Positions 1 through 7,006 of a stretch of 10,290 nt of DNA are shown here, one piece after another. Under the pieces are notes generated by a model that was not told the DNA's origin, did no database searches, and saw nothing but the letters and a program-made list of their open reading frames with translations. A program made the position numbers and the translations under genes. The stretch is from Acidovorax_G sp046289925 (GTDB taxonomy: Bacteria > Pseudomonadota > Gammaproteobacteria > Burkholderiales > Burkholderiaceae_C). Position 1 is the first letter of the stretch. Each line of letters starts with the position of its first letter. Where the stretch lies: contig JBKBUN010000113.1 of the NCBI GenBank assembly GCA_046289925.1, positions 1-10,290 of the forward strand, in the 5' to 3' direction.

Positions 1-1436
1 GTGTGGAAGTCACGACCGATGTGTACCGCCTGCAGTTCGACACCGAAGGCGGCACTCTGGTGCGCGCAGAATTGCTTAACCACCGTGACATGGCCGACAA
101 AGAGCGCAACTTCGTGCTGTTTGACGAGAGCGCGATGCGCGTCTACATGCCCCAGAGCGGCTTGATCGGTGGCAGCTTCCCCACCCACAAGACCCCGATG
201 ACCCTGGTGGCTGGCCCGCGCAGCCTGGGCGATCGCGACCAGGAGCTGAGCGTGCGCTTCGAGTCGGCGGCCACGGGCGGCGTCAAGCTTGTCAAAACCT
301 GGACCTTCCGCCGTGGTGCCTACGACATTGCAGTGCGCCACGACGTGGTCAATACGGGCACCGAGCCTGTGGCCCCGCAGCTGTACCTGCAGCTTGTGCG
401 CGATGGCAACAAGCCGCCGGGTGAATCCTCGTTCTACTCCACCTTCACTGGCCCGGCCGTGTACACCGACGCCAAGAAGTACCAAAAGATCGAGTTCTCC
501 GACATCGAGAAGAACAAGGTCGATATTCCGAAGGACGCGACCAACGGCTATGTGGCCATGGTGCAGCATTACTTTGCGAGTGCGTGGCTTCTGAGCGATG
601 GCGTGACGCGCGAACTGTTCACCCGCAAGGTCGACAACAACCTGTACTCGGTGGGCATGATCACTCCCTTGGGCACCGTGGAGCCCGGTGCCACTAAAAC
701 CATCGAAGCCCGCCTGTTCGCTGGTCCGCAGGTCGAGACCACACTCCAAGACCTCGCACCCGGCCTGGAATTGGTCAAAGACTATGGCTGGCTGACCATC
801 CTGGCCAAGCCGCTGTACTGGCTGCTGGACCAGCTGCACAAGGTGCTGGGCAATTGGGGTTGGGCGATCGTGGCGCTGGTGTTCCTGCTCAAGATCGCCT
901 TCTACTGGCTCAATGCCAAGGCGTATGCCAGCATGGCCAAGATGAAGGCCATCAACCCCAAGATCATGGAGATGCGGGAGCGCCTCAAAGACAAGCCCCA
1001 GCAGATGCAGCAGGAGATGATGCGCATCTACCGCGAGGAGAAGGTCAACCCGATGGGTGGCTGTTTCCCCATCATGATCCAGATCCCGGTGTTCATCGCG
1101 CTGTACTGGGTGCTGCTGTCCAGCGTCGAAATGCGCAACGCGCCCTGGATTGGCTGGATCCACGATCTGTCCACGCCCGACCCCTTCTTTATTCTGCCGC
1201 TGCTCATGACCCTGAGCACGCTGCTGCAGACCGCGTTGAACCCTGCGCCGCCGGATCCGCTGCAAGCCAAGATGATGTGGCTCATGCCGTTGATCTTCAG
1301 TGTGATGTTCTTCTTCTTCCCGGCGGGCTTGGTGCTGTACTGGCTGACGAACAACATTCTGTCGATCGTGCAGCAGTGGATCATCAACACCCGCATGGGG
1401 GTGCCGCCCCAGTTCAACCTGCCGAAGTTCAAATAG
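1..1436 (+). CDS. yidC: Membrane protein insertase YidC (5' truncated by window edge)
   Basis: YidC inserts proteins into the inner membrane, alone or with SecYEG. The window opens inside the gene: the first complete codon is GTG at 3 but it lies within the periplasmic P1 domain (VEVTTDVYRLQF then LVRAELL), so it is not the real start. About 477 residues are present against roughly 550 in the family, so the first membrane segment and about 70-90 residues are missing. The P1 beta domain covers fragment residues 1-250. The conserved insertase core follows: YGWLTILAKP near 260, hydrophobic segments near 283-303, 354-374, 396-414 and 424-461, and the cytoplasmic helical hairpin with SMAKM and NPMGGCFP between the first two. 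The position matching the functional Arg of E. coli YidC TM2 is Lys here (LLKIAFYWL), a conservative change. The end at PKFK is normal. A terminator follows, so it probably ends the upstream rpmH-rnpA-yidD-yidC type cluster. Confidence 0.96.
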   Translation, partial: VEVTTDVYRLQFDTEGGTLVRAELLNHRDMADKERNFVLFDESAMRVYMPQSGLIGGSFPTHKTPMTLVAGPRSLGDRDQELSVRFESAATGGVKLVKTWTFRRGAYDIAVRHDVVNTGTEPVAPQLYLQLVRDGNKPPGESSFYSTFTGPAVYTDAKKYQKIEFSDIEKNKVDIPKDATNGYVAMVQHYFASAWLLSDGVTRELFTRKVDNNLYSVGMITPLGTVEPGATKTIEARLFAGPQVETTLQDLAPGLELVKDYGWLTILAKPLYWLLDQLHKVLGNWGWAIVALVFLLKIAFYWLNAKAYASMAKMKAINPKIMEMRERLKDKPQQMQQEMMRIYREEKVNPMGGCFPIMIQIPVFIALYWVLLSSVEMRNAPWIGWIHDLSTPDPFFILPLLMTLSTLLQTALNPAPPDPLQAKMMWLMPLIFSVMFFFFPAGLVLYWLTNNILSIVQQWIINTRMGVPPQFNLPKFK

Positions 1437-1463
1437 GCAGGTAGGCTGGTGGAATCACCCCGC

Positions 1464-1495
1464 GCAAAAGGGCCGCATCTGCGGCCCTTTTGCTT
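1464..1495 (+). terminator. Strong hairpin terminator after yidC
   Basis: A perfect 13-bp stem (GCAAAAGGGCCGC at 1464-1476, GCGGCCCTTTTGC at 1481-1493) closes a 4-base ATCT loop, 27 bases after the yidC stop. The A-run in the left arm and T-run in the right arm are inside the stem, so it could work in both directions. It separates yidC from mnmE, which therefore probably has a promoter of its own or depends on read-through. Confidence 0.8.
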
Positions 1496-1533
1496 AATGG
1501 CCTACCGCGCTGTGCTCCAAGGACAATTGCCCC

Positions 1534-2925
1534 ATGCTTGCCCGCTTTGACGAACCGATTGCCGCCATTGCCACTGCCCCGGGACGGGGTGCTGTCGGCA
1601 TCGTGCGCGTGTCTGGCCGCAATGTGCAGCCGGTGATCGACGCCATCTGTGGGCGCGCCCTGCGCCCTCGGGAGGCCACGTACCTGCCCTTTCGCGCGTC
1701 CGATGGAAGCCCTATCGATCACGGACTGGCATTGCACTTTCCAGCCCCTCACTCGTACACCGGTGAGGACGTGCTCGAACTGCAGGCCCACGGCGGTCCG
1801 GTGGTGCTGCAGTTGCTGCTGGCGCGCTGCCTGGAGGCGGGGGCTGCGCTGGGCCTGCGTGTGGCCCAGCCGGGCGAGTTCACGCAGCGGGCGTTTCTCA
1901 ATGACAAAATCGATTTGGCGCAGGCCGAGGCCATTGCCGATTTGATCGACGCCAGCACCGAAGCTGCAGCACGCAGTGCGAGCCGATCGCTCTCGGGTGA
2001 CTTTTCGCGCGAAGTGGAGCGGCTGCGCGAGGCCCTGGTGCACCTGCGCATGCTGGTGGAAGCCACGCTCGACTTCCCGGAGGAAGATATCGACTTCCTG
2101 CAACAGGCCGATGCCCAGGGCCAGCTGGCGCGGCTGCAGCAGACACTGGGGCAACTGCAGCAGCGCGCACGCCAGGGCGCGCTCTTGCGCGAAGGCATCA
2201 AGGTGGTGATCGCCGGGCAGCCGAACGCAGGCAAGAGTTCACTGCTCAACGCACTTGCCGGGGCAGAGCTTGCCATTGTCACGCCCATTGCGGGCACCAC
2301 CCGCGACACCGTGCAACAGACGATCCAGATTGAAGGTGTGCCGCTGCACGTCATCGACACTGCTGGTCTGCGGGACGCGACCGATGAGGTCGAACGCATC
2401 GGCATTGAGCGCGCCTGGAGCGAGATCCGTCAGGCCGATGCCGTGTTGTTTTTGCACGACCTTTCCCGCAGAGAAGACCCGCTGTACGAGGCTGCAGATG
2501 CCGCGATTGCCGACCAGCTGCGACGCTATCTGGGGCCCGATGTGCCGGTGCTACAGGTCTGGAACAAAACCGATTGCGTTCCAGGCGCCCACCACGCGGG
2601 CGCGCGCGAGGACGAGGACGTATGGCTGTCGGCTCGCACGGGGCAAGGACTTGAGGACTTGCGCAAGCGCCTGCTGCAACTGGCCGGCTGGCAGGCCGTG
2701 CCCGAGGGGCTGTTCATTGCCCGCGAGCGCCATGTGCGCGCCCTGCAGGAGGTGCAGACCCATTTGACGCAGAGCGCCGCGTGCCTGCAAGCGCGCCAGC
2801 CAGCGCTGGATCTTTTGGCCGAGGAGCTTCGGCAGGCTCAGCAGGCGCTCAACACCATTACCGGCGAGTTCAGTGCAGACGACCTGCTGGGTGTAATCTT
2901 TTCCAGCTTTTGCATCGGCAAGTGA
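1534..2925 (+). CDS. mnmE: tRNA uridine-5-carboxymethylaminomethyl(34) synthesis GTPase MnmE
   Basis: MnmE (TrmE), with MnmG, installs the carboxymethylaminomethyl group on wobble U34 of several tRNAs using a folate-derived one-carbon unit. The 463-residue length matches the family (454 in E. coli). The N-terminal folate-binding domain starts with the usual PIAAIATAPGRGAVGIVRVSG and includes HSYTGEDVLELQAHGG and PGEFTQRAFLNDKIDL. The embedded G domain shows G1 GQPNAGKSS (228-236), G2 GTTRDT (254-259), G3 DTAG (275-278) and G4 NKTD (344-347). The protein ends with the diagnostic FCIGK, whose cysteine is typical of MnmE. The ATG at 1534 is chosen because the family motif starts within 10 residues of it; AAGGA lies at 1518-1522, at loose Shine-Dalgarno spacing. 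No odd or missing motif was seen. Confidence 0.97.
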   Translation: MLARFDEPIAAIATAPGRGAVGIVRVSGRNVQPVIDAICGRALRPREATYLPFRASDGSPIDHGLALHFPAPHSYTGEDVLELQAHGGPVVLQLLLARCLEAGAALGLRVAQPGEFTQRAFLNDKIDLAQAEAIADLIDASTEAAARSASRSLSGDFSREVERLREALVHLRMLVEATLDFPEEDIDFLQQADAQGQLARLQQTLGQLQQRARQGALLREGIKVVIAGQPNAGKSSLLNALAGAELAIVTPIAGTTRDTVQQTIQIEGVPLHVIDTAGLRDATDEVERIGIERAWSEIRQADAVLFLHDLSRREDPLYEAADAAIADQLRRYLGPDVPVLQVWNKTDCVPGAHHAGAREDEDVWLSARTGQGLEDLRKRLLQLAGWQAVPEGLFIARERHVRALQEVQTHLTQSAACLQARQPALDLLAEELRQAQQALNTITGEFSADDLLGVIFSSFCIGK

Positions 2926-3016
2926 TGCGAGCAGGCGACGCCAGGGGCCGTCGGTCGGTCTGAGCTGCCCGCTGACACCCTGAAGTTGTAAACGCGCGTA
3001 AGCGGCGCTTGTGCAG

Positions 3017-3031
3017 CTCTGCATGGCAGAG
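3017..3031 (+). other. Small perfect hairpin ahead of the cyclic-nucleotide-domain gene
   Basis: CTCTGC (3017-3022) and GCAGAG (3026-3031) form a perfect 6-bp stem over an ATG triloop, ending 15 bases before the proposed start at 3047. It could be an operator or a leader hairpin. There is no T-run, so it is not a terminator. The rest of the 121-bp gap after mnmE shows no convincing promoter. Confidence 0.3.
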
Positions 3032-3046
3032 TAGCTTTGGGCCACC

Positions 3047-3538
3047 ATGAACGCGATTTCACCCGGCCTTCACAAGAATGAACTCCAGGGCCTGCTGGAT
3101 GCCATTGCGCAGGCGAGTGCGGAAGACAGCATGACCAACCCACTGACGCCTGCGCAGTGGGAGATCCTGGCGCCCTACCTACAGCCTTGCACCCTGGCCG
3201 CGGGCCAGATCCTGTTCAATCAAGGTGCGACTGACCGGACCCTGTATCTCGTGGAAAGCGGCAGCTTGAGCGTTCACTACCAAGACGACAAAGAGCGTTT
3301 GCGTCTGGCCATCGTGGGCCCCGGCTCCGTAGTGGGCGAAGGCGCTTTCTTCTCGTTTCGCCCTCGCAGCGCCACGGTGCAGGCTGCGGGTGTTTGCAGG
3401 CTCTGGAGCCTGACGGCGCTTCGCTTTACCGAGCTGTCCAATCGGCAGCCCGGGATCGCGCTAGGCGTGGCCATGGCGGCCGGTGCGGTGCTGGCCAAAC
3501 GCCTGGGCAACCGTCGGCGGCGCGTCGCAGCCACCTGA
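3047..3538 (+). CDS. Stand-alone cyclic-nucleotide-binding (Crp-like) domain protein
   Basis: This 163-residue protein carries a cNMP-binding beta-barrel and nothing else recognisable. The domain runs from about residue 34 to 135: the strand region ILFNQGATDRTLYLVESGSLSVHY, then a phosphate-binding-cassette pattern GEGAFFSFRPRSATV (97-111). In that cassette E98 and R107-S108 are placed like the Glu and Arg-Ser that hold cyclic nucleotide in CRP. There is no helix-turn-helix after it, only a hydrophobic Ala/Gly helix and a basic tail (KRLGNRRRR), so it is unlikely to bind DNA like CRP. It may be a cAMP, cGMP or ligand-free sensor acting on a partner protein; the partner is unknown. ATG 3047 lacks a clear ribosome site. 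Met29 (3131) has GGAAG 7 bases upstream (3120-3124) and keeps the whole domain, so the protein may start there. Confidence 0.8.
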   Translation: MNAISPGLHKNELQGLLDAIAQASAEDSMTNPLTPAQWEILAPYLQPCTLAAGQILFNQGATDRTLYLVESGSLSVHYQDDKERLRLAIVGPGSVVGEGAFFSFRPRSATVQAAGVCRLWSLTALRFTELSNRQPGIALGVAMAAGAVLAKRLGNRRRRVAAT

Positions 3539-3636
3539 GCGTGTCCAGCATTAGATCCACACCGAGCGACCCCAGCAGGTGGTCCTTGGTGTCGCTTTAC
3601 ACTCTCAACCCTTGCGCCCTCTCTTGAAAGCCTGCC

Positions 3637-4605
3637 ATGTCTCTGTTCAGCTGGTTCCGCCGCAAGTCGCCGCCCACCCAGTCCACAGCGGGGCATCAGC
3701 CCGCACAGGGCCTGTTGCAGGCAGACGCGACGGTGCCCCTCAACCCGGGCCGGCTCCCACCGTCACCCACAGCGCGTTCCGCTGAGCCCGCTGCCGGTCC
3801 ACGCAACGAGCGCATGGAGCGACGGGAAATGTTGTATGCCGTCGTACGCGACGTGATGGTGCGTGCCAGTATTCTGACGGCGGGCTATAAGTTCAAGGTG
3901 CTGTCGCTCGACCAGCGAGGTCGTCAGTTCCTCGTGATGATAGATCTGGCGCGTGAATATGGCGGTGACACAAACCGTCTCAGCGAGATAGAGGTCCTGA
4001 TCGCGCAAACGGCCAAGGCCCGACATGACATCTTGGTGACCGCCGTCTATTGGCGTATCCATGAGCAAGTGGCTGTCAGCGCTCCGACCAAGCCCTTGGG
4101 AGCGGCCACTCCCGCAGAGCCTGGGGCGGCGCGACCTGCCAATGGATTCGTACGCCCTCAGCGGCCCGAACGCCGGGCTGCCGCTTCCTCGCCCGCTCCT
4201 CTAGGGCCTGTTGCCGCCATGGGCGCCCCATCGGGACATTCTGCGATCCTCAGTGCACCCGCAGTGTCCGCCGCGCCTGTCTCTGCGGCCCAGCCCCGCA
4301 CGCTTGCACCCGCAGCCACGGAGTCCAGGCGCGCGCCCTTGCTGCCCCCAAGGACCAGCACACCGTTCGAGCCGATCGAGGCGGATGAGGTAGCGGCCTT
4401 CAAGCGCGCCCTGGCGGATCATCGTGCACAGGCGCCTGGTCGTTCTGCTGCCGGCAGCGCCGCTGCAGCGCAGCCAGGCGTGACCGTGCGCAGTGGGCCG
4501 TTGTTGCCTCTGCCCGAGTCCACTGGCTTCGAGGACACGGAGATGCCCGAATCCGAGCACCGGGGGCCGGACCTGAGCTCGACCCAGTACGGCGAACTGC
4601 GCTGA
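3637..4605 (+). CDS. Conserved hypothetical protein, ordered core in Ala/Pro-rich disordered chain
   Basis: The gene encodes 322 residues of unknown function. It begins with a short amphipathic basic stretch (MSLFSWFRRK) with no signal peptide, followed by a Pro/Ala-rich linker. The only part that looks folded is residues 57-146, with mixed helix and strand character: RMERREMLYAVVRDVMVRASIL, YKFKVLSLDQRGRQFLVMIDL, then an acidic/helical piece ending TAVYWRIHEQV. Residues 147-240 are low-complexity Ala/Pro/Ser. A short predicted helix EADEVAAFKRALADH (248-262) and an acidic end with GFEDTEMPE and LSSTQYGELR look like short binding motifs. I recognise the style as a Comamonadaceae hypothetical but no named domain. 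It reads as a cytoplasmic, possibly membrane-touching adaptor; that is inference. It lies 98 bp after the cyclic-nucleotide-domain gene on the same strand. Confidence 0.75.
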   Translation: MSLFSWFRRKSPPTQSTAGHQPAQGLLQADATVPLNPGRLPPSPTARSAEPAAGPRNERMERREMLYAVVRDVMVRASILTAGYKFKVLSLDQRGRQFLVMIDLAREYGGDTNRLSEIEVLIAQTAKARHDILVTAVYWRIHEQVAVSAPTKPLGAATPAEPGAARPANGFVRPQRPERRAAASSPAPLGPVAAMGAPSGHSAILSAPAVSAAPVSAAQPRTLAPAATESRRAPLLPPRTSTPFEPIEADEVAAFKRALADHRAQAPGRSAAGSAAAAQPGVTVRSGPLLPLPESTGFEDTEMPESEHRGPDLSSTQYGELR

Positions 4606-4647
4606 CCTGCCGTGCCGACAGCCAGGTTTGGTAAGGGCGGCCTTCAA

Positions 4648-4881
4648 CCTAGAAACCACCGCTGGATGCGCCCGTCAGTGCCGTGATCGGCACGCCAGGC
4701 AAGGCCAGACGCCGCGGCGCACCCCTGTGCGCAAGGAGGCACAACGCCGCATGGCGCGGCTAGCGTGGTGCTGGAGGGCGCATAGCGCTTTCACCCAGAA
4801 GCTGTGTGTGCCCACAAGGCGCCACTTCAACGGACATCAGAACTTTTGAGTGTGAACAACCGGTCCACTGCGGTTTCTAGG
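4648..4881 (+). repeat. 234-bp inverted-end repeat, copy 1
   Basis: The element starts CCTAGAAACC and ends GGTTTCTAGG, so its outer 10 bases are exact inverted repeats; inner bases of the ends have drifted. It aligns without gaps to copy 2 (7499-7732) at the same 234-bp length, with about 20 substitutions by hand count (about 91% identity). Internal hairpins: GTGCCG/CGGCAC (4678-4693), GCGCAC/GTGCGC (4717-4732), GCCGC/GCGGC (4746-4760), GTGCC/GGCGC (4808-4822). It lies between the convergent hypothetical gene (ends 4605) and the phosphoesterase, and overlaps the phosphoesterase 3' end. Flanks TTCAA and GTGAC show no target duplication. It is probably a non-autonomous mobile element or a repeated structured RNA; no transposase is present. 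Confidence 0.9.
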
Positions 4882-5720
4882 GTGACGCATGCGTGTGGGT
4901 CGAAGGTCTCCTGTTCGCCCTTGTGTGCATAGCCCAGCGGGTTGGCGACCACGGTGCAGCGCCATGGCTGGCCGGCTGCGTTGTGGCCCTGCACCGTGTA
5001 GCGCGATGGCGCATGCAGGTGGCCGTGCAGCCACACATCGGCATGTTCCAGCAGCGCATCCAGCGCGTTGCAGAAGCCCGCCGTGCCGGGTGCCAGGCCG
5101 TAACGCGGATCGGCGCTGCGAAGGCTGGGGGCAAAGTGCGTCACCACCACGCGCGGGCCAGATCGCGGATGCGCCAGCGCATTGCGCAGCCACGCCTGAC
5201 AGCGTAGGGCTTCTTCGCGCATGGCTTCGGCCAGAAACGGCCTGCCGGTGCGCGTGGTCCCCGTTTTGGCCAGGTAGAAGTCGGCTGCGCGAAAGGCCTT
5301 GTGCCGGGCCTTGGCCCGCTGGGTGTCGTCGGACAGACCATGGTGCTCGGCCAGCGCATCGAAGTCGCTCCACAGCGTGGTGCCGACGAACTCCACGCCG
5401 TCCAGGCAGAGGGTGTCGCAGTCGAGCAGCGCAATGCCCAACTGGTCGCAGCTGCGGCGCAGGCGCAGGCGTGCGGCATCGAAGTCTTGGGCGTCGTATT
5501 CGTGGTTGCCAGGCACCAGCACCACGGGCACTGGCCATGCGCCGTACTGAGGCAGTGGTGAAAACGCCTCCAGACCGAAGTGCTCTGATGCCAGCAGCGA
5601 CCCCGGCTGGTACGAGCCGATATCTCCGGCCAGTACCAGCACATCGGCGCCAGGCGCTGGCGTGGCGCGGAACTGTGGATGGGCTTCGAGGTGCAGATCG
5701 GACAGCAACTGGATCTTCAT
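4827..5720 (-). CDS. Calcineurin-like metallophosphoesterase with repeat-derived C-terminus
   Basis: This 297-residue, probably cytoplasmic di-metal hydrolase has all core metal-ligand motifs: D8-x-H10 in SDLHLE, G32-D33, G71-N-H-E74, H195 in VVVTHFAPS, and G233-H-L-H236. The substrate cannot be told from sequence; the superfamily covers nucleotidases, phosphodiesterases and phosphoprotein phosphatases. The ATG at 5720 fits the family start (MKIQLLSDLH), although no good Shine-Dalgarno lies upstream. Residues 281-297 (LETAVDRLFTLKSSDVR) and the TGA stop are encoded by repeat copy 1, so the native C-terminus has been replaced or extended. The catalytic motifs are all upstream of this and intact, so activity is likely kept. 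It is on the same strand as the LysR gene with a 197-bp gap; co-transcription is possible but not shown. Confidence 0.9.
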   Translation of the reverse strand: MKIQLLSDLHLEAHPQFRATPAPGADVLVLAGDIGSYQPGSLLASEHFGLEAFSPLPQYGAWPVPVVLVPGNHEYDAQDFDAARLRLRRSCDQLGIALLDCDTLCLDGVEFVGTTLWSDFDALAEHHGLSDDTQRAKARHKAFRAADFYLAKTGTTRTGRPFLAEAMREEALRCQAWLRNALAHPRSGPRVVVTHFAPSLRSADPRYGLAPGTAGFCNALDALLEHADVWLHGHLHAPSRYTVQGHNAAGQPWRCTVVANPLGYAHKGEQETFDPHACVTLETAVDRLFTLKSSDVR

Positions 5721-5725
5721 GCGCG

Positions 5726-5740
5726 CAGTCTAGGAGACTG
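5726..5740. promoter_or_regulatory. Perfect 6-bp-arm palindrome just upstream of the phosphoesterase start
   Basis: CAGTCT (5726-5731) and AGACTG (5735-5740) flank a 3-base AGG spacer, 6 bases before the phosphoesterase ATG on the minus strand. It occupies the place where a Shine-Dalgarno would be expected, and no SD is seen there. It could be an operator or an RNA hairpin that limits translation; it is short enough to be chance. Confidence 0.3.
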
Positions 5741-5812
5741 TCGGACTTGGGAGTCGTCGGCTGCATATCAATGGCCAATGGGCCGCAGTGGTCCATTTTT
5801 CACCGTCTTGGG

Positions 5813-5847
5813 GCCCCATAGCCCCGCTATGTGCTCCGCTATGGGGC
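5813..5847. other. Long hairpin with two competing partners in the LysR-phosphoesterase gap
   Basis: GCCCCATAGC (5813-5822) pairs perfectly with GCTATGGGGC (5838-5847), 10 bp over a 15-base loop. The loop itself holds a second GCTATG (5826-5831) that can instead pair with CATAGC (5817-5822) over CCC. The two structures exclude each other. No T-run follows on either strand, so this is not an ordinary terminator. The rest of the 5721-5917 gap shows no gene that I can support. Confidence 0.45.
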
Positions 5848-5917
5848 TGCAAACACGGCGAAAACGGTCCTCGCTGGGGCGCATTTTTGCTTTCCACACC
5901 CCAAGTCCCACAGGCTC

Positions 5918-6883
5918 CTAGGGGGCGTCGGCCAGAGGCTCGGCAAAGGCCTGTCGTGCGCTGCGCACCAGAGCCTGCCGCAGCCAGGCCAGCGCGCTAT
6001 CCTGTCCGCCCCGGCGCGGCCACAGCGCGTCCACGTGCACGGCCGGAACGTCCATGGGCAGCGGGCGTTCCACCAACGACTCGGCAATGCCAGTGACCGG
6101 CACGAAATGCCGCGGCAGCACGGTGAGCAGGTCCGAGCCCAGCACCACCCGGCCGGCTGTGAAGAACTGGTTGACGGTGAGCACCACGCGGCGTTTGCGC
6201 CCCAGCGATGCCAGCGCCTCGTCAATGAAACCGTACGGCCGGCCGGAAAAACTCACCAGCATGTGGCGGGCCGCGCAGTAGGTGTCAAGCGTCAAGGTCT
6301 GTGCGGCCAACGGATGGCCCTGGCGCATGACGCACACGTATTGCCCATCGTAGAGCCGACGGCTGTCAAACCCGACTGCATCGCCTGCCTGGGCGCGCGC
6401 CGTCAGGTCGGCCAGCACGGCCGGGAAGTGGCCCACCGCCATGTCGGCCGTGCCCTCGGCCAGCAGGCGCCGCGGGTCGCGCGTGGTCAGGGGCACCACA
6501 CGCACCGACACCCCGGGCGCCTCTCGCTCCAGGATCTGCACCAGAAATGGCACCAGCGTGGCGGCCGTGGCGTCGGCCATGGCCAGTACAAAGGTGGAAC
6601 CTGCCGAGGCCGGATCAAACTGTCCCGGTGCCAGCGTGTCCTGCAACTGGGCCAGCGCCTCGCGCACCGGCGGCCAAAGCGCCAGCGCACGGGGTGTGGG
6701 CTCGATGCCCGCGCCACTGCGCACGACCAGCTCGTCTCCGACCGCGTCCCGCAGCCGGCGCATGGCATTGCTGACGGCGGGCTGCGTCAGCGACAGCCGC
6801 TGGGCCGCACGCGTCAGGCTGCGTTCGGCCATCACCACGTCAAACACGCGCAGCAGGTTCAGGTCGAGCGAACGGAAGTTCAT
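5918..6883 (-). CDS. LysR-type transcriptional regulator
   Basis: This 321-residue protein has the standard LysR layout. The winged helix-turn-helix is at residues 1-65 (LDLNLLRVFDVVMAERSLTRAAQRLSLTQPAVSNAMRRLRD then ELVVRS), with a linker helix to about 90. The periplasmic-binding-protein-like effector domain follows to the end (FVLAMADATAATLVPFLVQILEREAPGVSVRVVPL; VCVMRQGHPLA near 210-220; a second lobe with LTVLPRHFVP). The effector domain resembles the NahR/NodD-like branch, but the ligand cannot be assigned. The start at 6883 gives the usual MNFRSLDLNLLRVFD. The gene is divergent from the small membrane-protein gene at 7007, the normal arrangement for a LysR gene and its target. A palindrome (6886-6912) sits 2 bases upstream of its start codon, which suggests self-repression. 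Confidence 0.93.
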   Translation of the reverse strand: MNFRSLDLNLLRVFDVVMAERSLTRAAQRLSLTQPAVSNAMRRLRDAVGDELVVRSGAGIEPTPRALALWPPVREALAQLQDTLAPGQFDPASAGSTFVLAMADATAATLVPFLVQILEREAPGVSVRVVPLTTRDPRRLLAEGTADMAVGHFPAVLADLTARAQAGDAVGFDSRRLYDGQYVCVMRQGHPLAAQTLTLDTYCAARHMLVSFSGRPYGFIDEALASLGRKRRVVLTVNQFFTAGRVVLGSDLLTVLPRHFVPVTGIAESLVERPLPMDVPAVHVDALWPRRGGQDSALAWLRQALVRSARQAFAEPLADAP

Positions 6884-6885
6884 GA

Positions 6886-6912
6886 CACATCATTCTCAAT
6901 ATGAATGATGTG
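6886..6912. promoter_or_regulatory. Likely LysR-regulator recognition site (27-bp palindrome)
   Basis: CACATCATTC (6886-6895) and GAATGATGTG (6903-6912) are perfect 10-bp inverted arms around TCAATAT. The core ATTC-N7-GAAT satisfies the T-N11-A pattern of LysR-type boxes (T6893, A6905). Its centre (6899) is about 65 bp upstream of the predicted transcription start of the membrane-protein gene, the classic recognition-site position, and it covers the translation start region of the regulator gene on the other strand. Confidence 0.7.
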
Positions 6913-6920
6913 AATTCACA
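6909..6920. promoter_or_regulatory. Second palindrome, possible activation site
   Basis: TGTGAATTCACA is a perfect 12-bp palindrome overlapping the right arm of the larger one and ending 8 bp before the proposed -35 box. Its place next to -35 is where LysR-type regulators usually have their activation half-site. It could equally be the site of another dimeric regulator. Confidence 0.4.
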
Positions 6921-6928
6921 AGATAAAT

Positions 6929-6957
6929 TTGAATCGCAATGGGGTAAACCCTAATAT
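6929..6957 (+). promoter_or_regulatory. Sigma-70 promoter of the small membrane-protein gene
   Basis: TTGAAT (6929-6934) and TAATAT (6952-6957) are separated by exactly 17 bp, close to the TTGACA/TATAAT consensus. Transcription would begin near 6964, giving a leader of about 43 bases to the ATG at 7007. The palindromes at 6886-6920 lie directly upstream. Confidence 0.65.
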
Positions 6958-7006
6958 CTCGCCATCAAGCGACAACTTCGCCACAAGCGACCGAAAGGGA
7001 AACACC

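Noticed and set aside
2926..3046. Possible promoter (CTGACA, GTAAAC) after mnmE
   Set aside because: Spacing between the two boxes is far from 17 bp and neither is close to consensus.
4628..4849. 73-codon + frame through repeat copy 1 and its counterpart at 7407-7793 as a real small protein
   Set aside because: Similarity between the two products comes from the DNA repeat itself. The frames start outside the element at different points and copy 1 stops early.
4889..5821. + strand open frame of 310 codons opposite the phosphoesterase
   Set aside because: Arg/Pro/Ala-rich mirror of a gene whose metal-binding motifs are all present on the other strand.
5831..6904. + strand open frame of 357 codons opposite the LysR gene
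   Set aside because: The minus strand encodes a clear LysR protein; the antisense product is Arg/Gln/His-rich with no domain.
6929..7006. Upstream TTG start extending the small membrane protein by 26 residues
   Set aside because: It falls on the predicted -35 box and has no ribosome site, while ATG 7007 has AAAGGGA at proper spacing.
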